From Isochrysis galbana (taxonomy: Eukaryota > Haptophyta > Isochrysidales > Isochrysidaceae), in contig CM030943.1 in the NCBI GenBank assembly GCA_018136815.1, positions 487,975 through 551,974 of the forward strand: 64,000 nt of DNA, given 5' to 3'. Numbering within the stretch: the stretch's first letter is position 1; each line of letters begins with the position of its first letter. Positions 48,340 through 59,335 of this stretch are shown here, one piece after another. A program made the translations under genes and the position numbers. The notes beneath the pieces were generated by a model that saw only the letters and a list, made by a program, of their open reading frames with translations, searched no databases and was not told where the DNA came from.

Positions 48340-49045
48340 AGACGAGAAGCCCCAACTTTGCACCAAAACTGGGCGGGCTGCCGGCGTTTTGGTGTTGATC
48401 CAATTGCACTGGGTGGCCCAACAAGCACTATATTCACAAATGCCACCCTTGGAGCTACGCTAATCGCCGCAGCCGGCCGCGTGCACCACGCCGAAATCGG
48501 CCACGCCCCCGGCTTCAACGCTACCGTCCCGGTGCCGTGATACGCGCGAGTGCCCATTTTGAGCTTTGGTGATCCAGTTGCACTGGATGGCCCAGCAGGC
48601 ACCATATTCACAAATGCCACCCTTGGGCAGCTACACCAAACGCCGCAGCCGGCCGCGTGCACCACGTTGAAATCGGCCACGCCCCCGGCTTCAACGCTAC
48701 CGTCCCGGTGCCGTGATTCACGCGAGTGCCCAACTTTGAGCCGGCACTGAGCGCGCTGGCGGCGCTTTGGTGTTGATCCAGTTGCACTGGGTGGCACGCC
48801 AAGCACCATATTCACAAATGCCACCCTTGCGGCTACGCCAATCACCGCAGCCGGTCGCCGGTCGCGAGCACCACGTTGAAATCGGCCACGCCCCCGGCTT
48901 CAACGCTACCGTCCCTGTGCCGTGATTCGCGCGAGTGCCCAACTTTGAGCCGGCGCCGAGCGCGCTGGCGGCGCTTTGGTGTTGATCCAGTTGCACTGGG
49001 TGGCAGCCGTCAATCAAGCACCATATTCACAAATGCCGCGTGGTC
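48340..49045. repeat. Tandem array, 4 units of about 175-216 bp
   Basis: The segment GTTGATCCA(G/A)TTGCACTGG, ATATTCACAAATGCC, CGCAGCCGG, AATCGGCCACGCCCCCGGC, AACGCTACCGTCC and GAGTGCCCA recurs; ATATTCACAAATGCC starts near 48430, 48605, 48809 and 49025. The last unit is cut short. Units 2-4 contain CGTTGAA...TTCAACG, able to fold over the GC-rich core. Unit lengths vary by small insertions, so it is an older minisatellite-like array. Frames through it are long but show no coding signal. Confidence 0.85.
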
Positions 49046-50212
49046 GTGGCCGGTGCAGTGGGGGTTCACCTTGCATTCTGGCTCGAGCTCGAGCTGGATA
49101 TCCGCCTATCGCCTATCGGCAGTCCTCTTCTCATTGAATACTTATTGACCTGGGTCGCATGGTTCTTTCTGGAACCCATACACCATACACTCTCTTACAT
49201 TGTACACATGATGGCCCATGTGGCAATCTTCGCCCATGCAACAAAAGTGCAAACGGTATTCTTCACAACCCTTCCTCCTCTATCGACAAGGTTTGTGACT
49301 TCTGGGTGATCCTTGACTGGGTGAGTAATAAGAATAGGAAATAGGAATAGGGGTTGGCAGAAAGCATATCCACTAAAGAAAACACCCCAAATCTCCATCA
49401 AATCTATCCGTGAAATATCCAATCGAGAAGCCCAAACATCCATGAAAATATCCAGCAACGTGCTCTTTATAGCAGCGCGATCTACTGATCTTTTTTTGTA
49501 CGTAGCGTTGTATACGGTGGACGGTTGGGGGCGCGAGATTCGAAGGGCGATAGCATGTGTGTATGTGTCGCTAAGGCTAGCAGGCATCAGCACGCGTGCG
49601 TGCCAAGGTGTACGGGCAAGTAAGTGTGCTCAGGATTGTCGTGATAGTACGGGGCTAGTGGCAGTAGTGGTACTAACGCTCAGATGTTTATTGTCACTAG
49701 ATCATCGGGGATCGGTACACGCCGCCTGACACCCCGTCCTCTGGAGCCCCTAAGTCCTAAGTCCTAGGTAGAGCACGAGGGGACGAGCCGCAAGGCAGTG
49801 GTGGAAGGAGTGATAAGGGGAGCGGGCGTGGCTGCAAGGTAGACATGCGAGTTCGCGTGCGCGGCGGGAATATTAAGAAGTTTTCTAGCATGAAGCGAAA
49901 AGCTCACCCAACGCCGACAGAATTTGGGGCGTCGCAGCAACGACACAACCGGCAACCGACGACCGCACCGTCTCCCATACGCTAGCGCGGCTATCCGCTT
50001 CATCTTGCAGCGCCACGTTCCGCAGTTCGGGGCTGGCACATCGCTGAGCCTCAAAGCCAGCCTTATCCTTGCCCCCGCTCCGTCCCTCGACGCAAAGACC
50101 AGCACCAAGCGCTTGAGGCGCGTTGTCAGCTAGGCTCAGGATTGCACTACGACCACAACTCCGATGCGCACGTATGGTGCGCGATCGGTGCCCTACCGTG
50201 CGTGACGATGGT
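49046..50212. other. Intergenic downstream of sorting nexin
   Basis: No gene recognised. An 89-codon plus-strand ORF (49040-49309) has a hydrophobic His-rich stretch (LLTWVAWFFLEPIHHTLSYI) but no context supporting it. Includes copy B of the three-copy 3'-flank element at 49554-49693 and a duplicated CTAAGTC near 49751-49766. Confidence 0.45.
49554..49693 (-). repeat. Three-copy 3'-flank element, copy B
   Basis: Read on the minus strand: AATAAACATCTGAGCGTTAG, TACCACTACTGCCACTAGCC, GTACTATCACGACAA, ACTTGCCCGTACACCTTG, GACACATACACACATG. About 520 bp beyond the sorting-nexin stop codon and in the same direction. Closest match is copy A at 26530-26657. Confidence 0.65.
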
Positions 50213-52093
50213 TCACGGCCTGTCTAAACTGGGCTCGAGAGCGACGTCGGGGTCCGAAATGCCTTCAAGATGCGGAAGCAAGTCTCGCCAGGCCGATTGT
50301 ATCCTCTTTGAGTACTCCAACTGAAGTGTGACAAAGCCGACAAGCATTTGCTTGAAGTCGGCCAGTTTCTCTCTCTGAAACCTTGCCATCTCAGCGTCCA
50401 CCCTGGCGGCGACGGTCTCGTACTCCTGCTTCGCGATAGAGTGCACGGACTCCGCCTCGCGCACCTCGGCGGCCGCCTGGCTCACCACATCATCCTTGCT
50501 GGACCTGACCCGCAGTTTCTCGTGGCGCTCGCGCCTGGCGGCGAGCGATCGCGCCGCCTCGTTGACTGACGCAAGTGCCGTCGCCCGAGCGGCGACGGCC
50601 TGCTTGCACGAGCCGATCATCCGGATGTAGTCGCGCATCGGCTCCTCAAAGGCGGCACCCTCGCGTGACGCCTGCTCGTCGTATAAATTGGACATGCGGT
50701 CGACGCACATGCCCATAGTGGAGAGGGACTTGGCAAGGGAGGCGTTGATCTCGGCCTCGCAGTTGGCCAGCTGAGTCAGGCTGAGGCCGAAGCCAGACAT
50801 GGAGCCCGCAAGCGTGCGATGTCGCTCAATAAAACGCTTCGAATGCTTGTGCACCGCGGTGACCTGCGTTTCCATTGCGTCGGCGTAGTTACTCATCTGC
50901 GCACAGGCTACGTCATCCATTGGCTTGAAAGACGAGACGGTGTCACTTGACAACATCGCCCACGAGCGCGAGTACGAAGAAATGAGCCCAGATTTGACGT
51001 CGGTCAGCATGTTCATATACGGAGATGACTTGCTCTGAGGTAGGGGAAGCAGCGCGTCGGCAAGGCGGCACGCGCGGGGCGCGCTCGCAGAGAAGATCAA
51101 TGGGCGCGCACTAGCAGGCACGTACCTGCTTGGATGACTCCTTCCATTGCTCGAGCGTCTCATCTGACGCCTCCAGGAAGGTCTGTAGATCGGGCACCGT
51201 ATGTAGCTGCGGATGCGCAGCCACGCGCTGCAGAAAACGCTGCAGCTGGGCGCGCCGCCCCTCCACCCACTCAGCTGAGCAGCCCACCCCAGACACACGC
51301 ATTGTGGACACCTGCGCCGCGTGCTTCTCGGGGAGCGGCGGCACGATCGTTCCTGGGTACTTTCGCACCAACTGGCTGTGCAGCCAGTCGAAGTCGCGGA
51401 AGCGGCGCGTGACTGAAAACTGACCGTAAGCATACTGCGGCAGCGAGGTTTTGGTGACGACCTCGTACGTAAAGTATGCGTTCATCCCGTCGCCCTGTTT
51501 GCTCGGGTTGGCGACCACCACGTGCAAGTCAGGCGAGCTTGAGCGTGAGCCGCTGGCAGCGCCCCCCATACGAGGCTCGACGGCCTTAGACTCGAAGCGA
51601 GGCGCCGGATGGCTGGCGGATTGAGCCGGTGCTGAGATGTCCAGATCTTGAAAGGATGTCGCCCCAAAATCATGCTCAGTTGACTGCACGGTGGCGAGGT
51701 CAGGTGGCGCAACGGCAGGCGTGACCGAGACCGAAGGCGATTGCGCGGCCAGATCGTCGTCATCACCGTCCTGCGCGCATGAGGGGAGGTACGCAGCGGA
51801 GTGGCATCAATACTCTCGTGGCGGTGGCTGACCGGAGTGTAGTTGTACTCCCCGCCGCGAGGGCGACAATAGTACAGAGGCTCAGGGGCAGCGGTCGTCT
51901 CTGCCGCACTCACCATCAGGTCTGCGGGCTCTGGCGCCGCAAACGGAGCATCCTCTGGAAGCGTAGGTGGTATGCCTGCGAAAGAGGTAAGACCAGCGTC
52001 GCGGAGAGACTCGCTCGTATTGGCCATTGATTGCGCGTCGAAGTACGTGGATCCCGCCGCGGAAGAGCCGAGGCTGAGGGTTGAGTCCGTCAT
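50213..52093 (-). CDS. PX-BAR sorting nexin (SNX1/2, Vps5-like)
   Basis: Membrane-curving subunit of the retromer-associated SNX coat, which recycles receptors from endosomes. Three exons, 52093-51914, 51770-51126 and 51034-50213, all phase 0, 548 residues. An acidic, disordered N-terminus is followed by a PX domain (about 120-250): DLHVVVANPSKQG, FTYEVVTKTS, the phosphoinositide-binding RRFRDFDWLHSQL, IVPPLPEK, and RRAQLQRFLQRVAAHP. The rest is a helical BAR domain (KSGLISSYSRSWAML, SLTQLANCEAEINASLAKSL, AARRERHEKLRVRSSKDDVV, FQREKLADFKQMLVGFVTLQ, ending RIQSAWRDLLPHLEGI). Length and order fit SNX1/SNX2/Vps5. The start follows a long GA-rich (CT on the coding strand) leader at 52094-52330. 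Confidence 0.93.
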
Positions 52094-54875
52094 CGAGGTG
52101 GGGGGGAGAGGGGGAAGAGAGAGGGAGAGGGTGGGGGAGGGAGGGAGGGCAAAAGAGGAGGGGGTTGTGAGGATCTCGCCGCAGAGAGGGGAGGGAGAGA
52201 GGGGGAGAGGGAGAGAGCGGGAGAGAGGAAGGGAGAGGGGGAGGGCGAGCTCGCCCTGGCTGGCTGGCTGGCAGGGGAGCGAGCGAGGAAGATGAGCCAG
52301 GCAGGGGAGAAGAAGAGGAAGAAGAAGGGGGGGTGGGGGGGGCGGCGGCGGGGGGAAGTCCCGCGCCCTCTCTCTCTCTCGCTCGCGTCGAGCAAGGGCG
52401 ATTTCTCACTGGGAGCAGGATTCCTTTATGTAAAGAGGACCTCCGTCCGTTCGTGGGGCACACGCGCACTCGGCGAATCCCTCTCTCTCTCTCTCTCTCT
52501 CTACTCTCTTGTTCACTCCTCGCGAGATGACGGGGGTAAAGCGACCTAAATTTACACGGGAAGGCAATTATTTTTCTTTTACTAGAGGGCTCTAGAGAGG
52601 TCTTTTACCGGGGTGTAGGAAGGTTGAACGAACGGGCTTAAAATAGTTCTGTGGAGGGCTCTTTGGTTCCACAAAATGTAAACTCGCTTCTTTCGAGGGA
52701 TTTTGCAGAGCTGAAACTCTGCTTGAAAGATGGTGGAAGAGCGCACGGAGTTTCAACAATGATGGCGCCAACGCGAGAAAACCCCGTTGGTTTGGTTCGA
52801 CTCCCCTGCAGTGAAAGAAGAAAGAAACTCCCCAAGGTGGTTTACGAGATGGCCGCTGCGACGTACGGTGCGAGCGTGGCACTTCCCTCTCGCCCCCCGC
52901 GCCCTCTCGTCCTCTTGCTTGACCGGTGCCGCGCCTGCGCCACCTCGGCTGCAGCCCGCCCGGCCATCCCCACGCCCCACGTCCGCGACCCATGCCCCAT
53001 GCCTTCCCCTCAGCCCCTTGCCCCTTGCCCCTTGGTTGGGCTTACGTTGCGAGCTTCCTCACACGCCATGACGGTAACGACCTGTGACTCTTGCATGCAT
53101 GTAATTAAATTAAAATAATCAATGTTATATCCTAGCCAACCCCACTAGCTAATTGCACACAACTTTTCCGTCCCGGAATCCCGCCATGCCTGACGAGCCA
53201 GGTGTCCGAGTGATACCGGGGGGTGGGGGCACTGCCCCCTCCCCTCGATATTTGTCCTCCCCCCAGTGCACGCACCGACCAGGCGCACCCCAGCGCGTCC
53301 TCTCCTCGAGTCCACGCTGGGGGAAAACCCCTTTCGGGTAAAAGCAACGCGGGGGGGGGGGGCACTCGTGAGATAGGGGCCCGGAAGCGCTAATCTCCCT
53401 CGCTAGTGCGAGTGGCCACGGCGAGCCGCGGCCCTTCCCTCCTGGCTCTGGCGCCCCCGTCTTCTCTTACCCAAACGGGGCGAGAAGACACGTTACTGCC
53501 GGAGGGGAGAGCTGTTGCTCCCGCCCCAAATTTCGCAAATATTTTGCGAGGCGCGAGCGCTCCCGCGCTCGCGCGCTAGCCTGACCTAGCTACCTATACA
53601 TAACCATATAGCATATTGCATATAGCCCCGCCGCCGCTGCTATCTGTATTTGGCTACATGAATGGGCTTTTCACTTTTCACCTAGATAGATAGAGCGAGG
53701 ATTGACACTCATTGACTCTCGTTTGCGCAACGTTAATTATTAAAGTACTTGCACAATGACACACATCACACACGTACTCTACTAACGTATTACTCACTCC
53801 TTACTCAAGGTCACCGGTGTGATTATACCGCAACATCAACCCACATTGAATCTGATCGGCCAAGGCACTCATTTGTCCATCGCCAAACATGATGGTCTGC
53901 GGTCTGCGGTCTGCGGATCGCGCTCGCGCTCTCTCGCTCTCTTCTCTCCGCCGCCCCCGCGGCCCGCGGCTCCCCCCCCCCTCTCCCGCCTTTACTACCC
54001 CTCCTCCTCTCCCGCCCTTTCTTACCCCCCCTCTCCCGCCCTTCACTCTTAGCCTACCCTACCCTCTCCCCTCCCTCTCCCGCCTCCCGCCCTCACTACT
54101 TACTAACCCCCCCCGCCCCCCGCCCTTCTCCCTAGGTATAGGAGCCCCCCTTCCCCTAAGTTAAAGTTAGGATATGGATATGGGGGATGGGGTGATGGGA
54201 GTGATGGGGGGGGGGGGGGGCTGCAGGAGCCCCCAAATTTTGCGAGGGCGCTGCAGGAGCCCCCCAAATTTTGCGAAATTTCGCCCCGAAATCTGTGAGT
54301 AAACCCACCCCCAAAATTTGAAAAAAAAATCCGAAATCCTGACCTGGGCCTACCGGGCACGAACAGCTAGCTGCCTGTGCGGGTGCGGTCGCCCCCGGAG
54401 CGGGCGGAAGCCGGCCTTCGTCACCTCCGCGTTCGGCTTCACCGGCTGGGGGAGGAGGCGGAGACGCCCATCCGCGGGCAGCCCCATGGCGGGGGGCCGA
54501 GGGGGTGGAGAGGGGGAGGGTGGGGGTGGAGAGGGGAGAGGGGGGGGGGGGGAAGAGAGATTTACCGGCGTCCATTTTCTCATGGTAAACTTTCTCATGG
54601 TAACCATCAACTCGCAAGACAGCCGTCGACGGCTGCGTGCCCCCCTCGGCTCTCCGCTCACTCCCTTGTGATTACATGAATAAGTATGATGTTTTATGGA
54701 ATTACATGACGTCAGTAGCTACTCGCCCTCTCGCGATCCATAATACAAGCAAACACTACAGCGCGCGGAGACAGATGACAGATGTCCGTTATCATACGAA
54801 AACAGGAGTTTCATTGAAGAAACCAAATGAAGGGGAACGGAGCGAGAGAGATCGAATTGAGGCGATTCTCTGCAA
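52094..54875. other. Long intergenic region with low-complexity tracts
   Basis: Bases 52094-52330 are purine-rich (leader of the sorting nexin gene); 52370-52390 and 52482-52506 are CT runs. Bases 52600-53110 give several overlapping ORFs of 60-155 codons without motifs. Bases 53210-53380 are rich in G and C runs. Bases 53930-54140 are a CT/C-rich tract. A short tandem duplication (CTGCAGGAGCCCCC then AAATTTTGCGA, twice) lies at 54221-54275. No gene supported. Confidence 0.5.
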
Positions 54876-55055
54876 CGGTATCTGGATATATGACGGATAC
54901 CCGGGTACCTGGAAGTATCTGGTATGCCAGGATTTTCTATCTGGATATCTGGATATCCGGCTGCCTGGTAGCGCGGCGCACGATCCCTATCTGGATACCT
55001 GGATCTGGCTGCTCAATAGGCAAAGATACCTATTATCTGGATATCTGGTAAACCG
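54876..55055 (+). repeat. Degenerate TATCTGGATA array
   Basis: A 180-bp stretch in which TATCTGG(ATA) or ATACCTGG recurs about ten times at irregular spacing (for example ATCTGGATATCTGGATATC at about 54940-54958 and again near 55035). It ends about 25 bp before the dispersed repeat at 55082-55250. Confidence 0.75.
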
Positions 55056-55081
55056 GTTACGGGTCTTACCTCCGTCCCTCC

Positions 55082-55250
55082 GATTCGCGCTCCGTGCCAC
55101 TCTCCCGTCCATTTCACATGCCCGTCCTTTGCCCTCCCCGTTCTCCCGATGAGCCCGTTCTGGGCTCCCCGGATGAGCCGTGTGCCGCGCTAGCCGCCGG
55201 TGCGCCTCCGCGACTCGTTTCCAAGGAGGAAACGAAAACTTGCTCCGACA
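55082..55250 (+). repeat. Dispersed repeat, copy 2 (pair with 39462-39637)
   Basis: Second copy of the ~170-bp repeat described at 39462-39637, same orientation, roughly 85% identical by eye, with a 3'-end stem-loop TCGTTTC...GAAACGA. Confidence 0.8.
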
Positions 55251-56697
55251 CAAAGGCGATGTCGGTGGGACCACGGGAGTGTGGGAGTGAACAGTAGCTT
55301 AGCGGACACCTTCAAGAATGCTTTTAAAAGTATATCTAGTTGTGTGCGGCGTTCACACCGGCTCCGGGATTTCTACTTCCACTGAAAATTTGCGACAACT
55401 ATAGACGTTCCAAACAAGGACCTCAAGGACAACGGATAAACTATTAGACTAACTGATAAACAGACCACGGCATAGCTGCAACAAAAGAGCATGGCGGAGA
55501 GAGCAGATGACAAGAGTGAGACGTCAAAACGCAAGACAACATCATACGTTGAGCGAATATGAACGTTTTCACAACAAATCCATCCTTCTGCCGTCCTCCC
55601 GTGATTGCTGCATAGCTCGGCTTAGCACAAAGCAAACGAATAAGGGCAGCATCTTTGGCAGTGTAACTAGAGCACATCCTGATTGCGCATGGGGGTAAGC
55701 CCAGCTTACCGTCCGAGCTCAAAGCTGCTGCTTCAACCTCCTTAGCTCGTGCACCGCCGACCTCGTATGAACAAGGTCTAGCGATCGCAACAGAGCACGC
55801 CGAAGAGCCCTTTGCACAAAGAGAAAGGGCAGCATGCACGGGATCGGAGCGAAACTGTTTGGCCCGCCAATGCAAGTGAGCTACACATGCTGAGAGTAAA
55901 AGCCGGTGGCAAGGAACAACCCGCACAGCGGCGCAGGAGAACCTAGCTGCGAAATAGCACTATAGTGTGAGCGGCGCTCCTCCGGTGATGGGACGCTGCA
56001 AAAGTGCGCCTAGAGCCATGCAAAAAACAGAAGCATTGCGAAAGCAAGAGGACGAATAGCATTTACGAGGCCAACGAAGAGGGGGAACGGCATCAACAAT
56101 TGGATGGCTGAACGGAAGCAAAATGAGAACAATATCGACTGCCAGCCAAAAGCTAGTATCGAGAGGGGCGAGGGATGAGGTGCTGATTGAGGAGCTTGGC
56201 GGATGCTCCTCCCCTAAAGTGGGCCTCGGCGGCGCAAGCAGCGGCTGCGTTCTCGTCGATGGTGACGAAAGACGAAGGCGAGGCCGAGGCGGGGGACGTT
56301 GCGTAGACGGAAACGGTGAACACGATTGCCGAAGCCAGTATGGACACAAGCAATGATGAGTACCGCTTGCTTGGCGGCACGGTCCTAATAGCTGCGCGAG
56401 CGCAGAGCCCCAGGGTTGCCCCGGGAACGGTGTGATGAATGCAGCACGAGCCTTGCATCCAGCGTAGCAGACATGGAAGGCTGAACGAGAGAAGAAGAAG
56501 CAGCCGCGTCCAGCAGGGTGCGTGTGCTGCAGCTGGGCGAGACCGCGACTTGCGGTAAACACGAATAAGGCAACGGCTTTGCCGTCGCGCCTCCATGGCA
56601 CCTGGTCAGATGGGCGAGCTTGGGAACTTGTGCAACGTGCCCGTGACGACCTATCCCAGAGCCAGGAGTGACGGGGAAGACGCAGGCGTCGGGCCGT
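55251..56697. other. Region downstream of PAS gene, ORFs unresolved
   Basis: Several overlapping minus-strand ORFs (55960-56601, 213 codons; 56153-56596, 147 codons) compete. The second has the most protein-like end: a membrane-type helix YSSLLVSILASAIVFTVSVY followed by SSFVTIDENAAAACAAEAHF and a stop, so it could be a small membrane protein or the last exon of an unrecognised gene. Neither is supported by a known family. Bases 55251-55960 show nothing. Confidence 0.35.
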
Positions 56698-57213
56698 CTA
56701 GATGGGCTCAGTTTCGGAGATACACCCATTGGAGTCCTCAGCGCCCAAGAAGACCGTGGCGTCTGGGTCCTGCAAGTCGAGGACGGTCGGCGGAACGCAG
56801 ACGACGATGGCGCGAAGGATTTTCCGCCCCTCCTCGTCGAGGAGCTGGAGCGGCATGGGCATGCTGCTGGACACGAGCCTTACGATCCGGATCGAGACGT
56901 GGGTAGGAGGCTCTTCGAGGAGTGACCCGACAGGGGTCGCGGTAATAATGGCATCAAATGGGGGCTCGCCGGTGGCGGAGAGCTTGACGCGGTCGGTGAA
57001 GTGAGTGCAGGAGGCTACCTTTTCGCGCACTTCCTCCATCCTCTCGGGATCCAGCCAAAGCAACTCGGAGAGGTCCTTGTCTGCCAGCTCAGTGAACCGC
57101 TTCCCATTGAGCGTGTAGACTGCGCTGCTCGCATGGACGATGCGCAGGCTCTTGGCGTCGAGGAGGACGCGCGCCTCTCGTGTCAAGCCGATGGCGTCTT
57201 CGAGGCGTATCAT
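56698..57213 (-). CDS. Small PAS-like domain protein
   Basis: A 171-residue protein. Residues about 10-105 read as a PAS sensor fold: ARVLLDAKSLRIVHASSAVY (strands 1-2), NGKRFTELADKDLSELL (helices), WLDPERMEEVREKVASCTHF and TDRVKLSATGEPPFDAIITA (later strands). There is no NCRFLQ motif, so it is not a LOV photoreceptor. The C-terminal third has no recognised domain. Ligand and partner are unknown. The ATG at 57213 is chosen because the PAS fold starts 12 residues later and because the coding strand just upstream is pyrimidine-rich (57230-57300), as at other starts here; the open frame continues upstream to 57372. Whether the gene has further 3' exons is not clear. Confidence 0.55.
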   Translation of the reverse strand: MIRLEDAIGLTREARVLLDAKSLRIVHASSAVYTLNGKRFTELADKDLSELLWLDPERMEEVREKVASCTHFTDRVKLSATGEPPFDAIITATPVGSLLEEPPTHVSIRIVRLVSSSMPMPLQLLDEEGRKILRAIVVCVPPTVLDLQDPDATVFLGAEDSNGCISETEPI

Positions 57214-58352
57214 CCCGCGACGCAGGGGCGAGAGAGCGCTCGGAGAGGGTGGAGCGCGGGGAGAGGGATGGGGAAGGTGGGGAGGGGGTTGAGAGGCCCG
57301 CGGGGCCCGCGTCCACCTTCTGGGGTCTTTGAGGGGTGCGGGTGAGAAGGCTCGCAGATGTTTTGGGCGCACAGCTCCGGGCGGAGTGGTGAGAATTCCC
57401 TTATGGAGTCCTCATCAAACGCGCGCGTCTGCCACCTTCGCAAACATTGGCGGCCGACGAGATTGTTTGCGCAGCCGTGGGCGTCGATTCGTCAACGCGT
57501 TCGAACCCTTGATGAGACTATGTTGCTGCCTTCTTGGGGGAGAAGCCGCTTCTCTCTCTTCTCTCGAGGTTTCCTCCAAGCTGCCCCGGGGGGGGGGGGG
57601 GGGGGGGTCTCGCCCTCCTCTTTCCCTCTCTCTTCTCTCCCTCTTCCCCTCGTCCCCCCCCCCCCCCCGCGCGTGATGAGCGCGCTCGCGGCGGGGGATC
57701 CCGCGCCCTTACGGCCCTACTCTTGCACTAGGAGAAGAGGTTCTTCCGGAGACGAGAGAGCCTCGTGACGAGGAGAGGAACGCCGGGAGGGGCCCGCCGA
57801 GGTCGTGATGAGGCGCTTGCGAGCCGCGCGGGGGGAAGCGAGCGCCTCCGTCTTCGAGAGGGAGGGAGGTGACCGCCATTCGTCCCCCCCCCCCCCGCCC
57901 CCCCCGCCCCATCTCATCTCTTCTCTCATCACGCCACCGCCAGGACGAGAAGCTTGGGCACTCTTCGCATCGCGACGGAGAGAGAGAAGAGGGCTCGCCA
58001 CAACTCTGTCACCAGCGGCCCCCCACAGCGCCACCTCACCTCTGCGCCTCTGCGCCGTTGGGGCGCCTACGTGAGAATTCCACATCCTTCTAATCTCTCC
58101 CTTTCACCCTCGGCCCCGTCACGTTCTGACTTGTGGGTCATCTCTTCTCCTCGGATAAAAGTATAATAATCAACTTCTTCAGAGTTTCCGAACCCGACAG
58201 GCAAAATAAAAACACACGTAAACGAATTCACACCACACATGCTCACATACATCAATGCATCACGAACATGAACATGTCGCTCATCATCGCTAAACGATTA
58301 TATGTTATATGTGAAATATTGAATATTGCTCAACAGAGACGGAGACGGATGT
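57214..58352. other. Intergenic, low-complexity
   Basis: G runs at 57587-57607 and C runs at 57652-57668 and 57886-57908. ORFs are short and low-complexity. No gene supported. Confidence 0.5.
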
Positions 58353-58480
58353 CAACTAAGTTTATACTCGGTTCACCCATGCCATGGGGGGGCACGAGCC
58401 CCCTCCCCCCCTCTCCACCTCTCCCCTGCTGTGGCTGTGGGGCGGAGGAATCACCCACCCTCCTGGCTCCTGGCTCCTGG
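58353..58480 (+). repeat. Dispersed repeat family R, copy R3
   Basis: CAACTAAGTTTATACTCGGT, TCACCCATG, CCATGGGGGGGCACGAGCCC, a C-rich tail, then GGAATCACCCACCCTCCTGG and three GGCTCCT-like units. Best-preserved full-length copy; used as reference for the others. Confidence 0.65.
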
Positions 58481-59335
58481 CAGTGATCAGTGATGGGTGA
58501 TGGGATGTCAAGTTGATATCAGGTTTAGGTTTAGATGCCCTGAAGAAACCAGATACCATGATACTACCTTGGCCCCGGCCAGGTTTTCGCGTCTGACTTG
58601 CCCAAATTTCTTTCGAAGATTTCGGTGTTTTTGCACTGATTTTCGGACAGGCTTGCCCTAATTTTCGCGAATTTTTGGTATTTCGAGATTCGAGCAAGCC
58701 CCACCGCCTACGCACCGCCGCACCCGTGCTACCTTGCCTTAGACCGTAGACGAGCTCACAGAGTAATTGGAATTGGTAATTGGATTGGATCAATGGTCAT
58801 ACATTATTTTAATGTTTCTATCTATACGTATACGTGTATACGTTGTTAGGCAACACACTCACACTCAGAGCGCACACATTACTAAAACGATCTCGAACAC
58901 ATCGACCCATCAACCCACCACCCGCTTGTTGTAGCGGCTCATCGAAGAGGCTTTTGCCGCAAGTGATCCGACAGGACACACGAATGTTGCTCACCATACA
59001 TCTCACTATCTCACTGAAGAAAAAACTTCGGACCAGCACCTTCCCAATTGGAAAAAAAAATTATTTGAGGGCAATGAGGCAGGAGCAAGGCCGGCGGCAG
59101 GCGCGGCGAAGGAGACCACTTCGGAGGTGCTGATGGGCTTCAGCCCGTCAGCAGAGGAAGGCGGGCAGGCGGGCTTGAGAGGACGGCAGCGAGAGCGACA
59201 TCGAGCGAGCGGCAAGAGGCGAGGAGAAGAGAGAAGCCTAACGAGTGTCGATTCGCGAATGCGACAGGCTGTCACAGGATGCTCCTTGACTGTCCCGACC
59301 CTCGCCCCGCAGGATTCGCCCGGGCTCGCGACTGA
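58481..59335. other. Flank of LINE fragment
   Basis: No gene supported. Contains ACGTATACGTGTATACGT-type alternating sequence at 58826-58843 and an A run at 59053-59061. A plus-strand ORF at 59127-59399 (90 codons, Arg/Glu-rich) overlaps the 5' edge of the LINE and has no motif. Confidence 0.45.
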
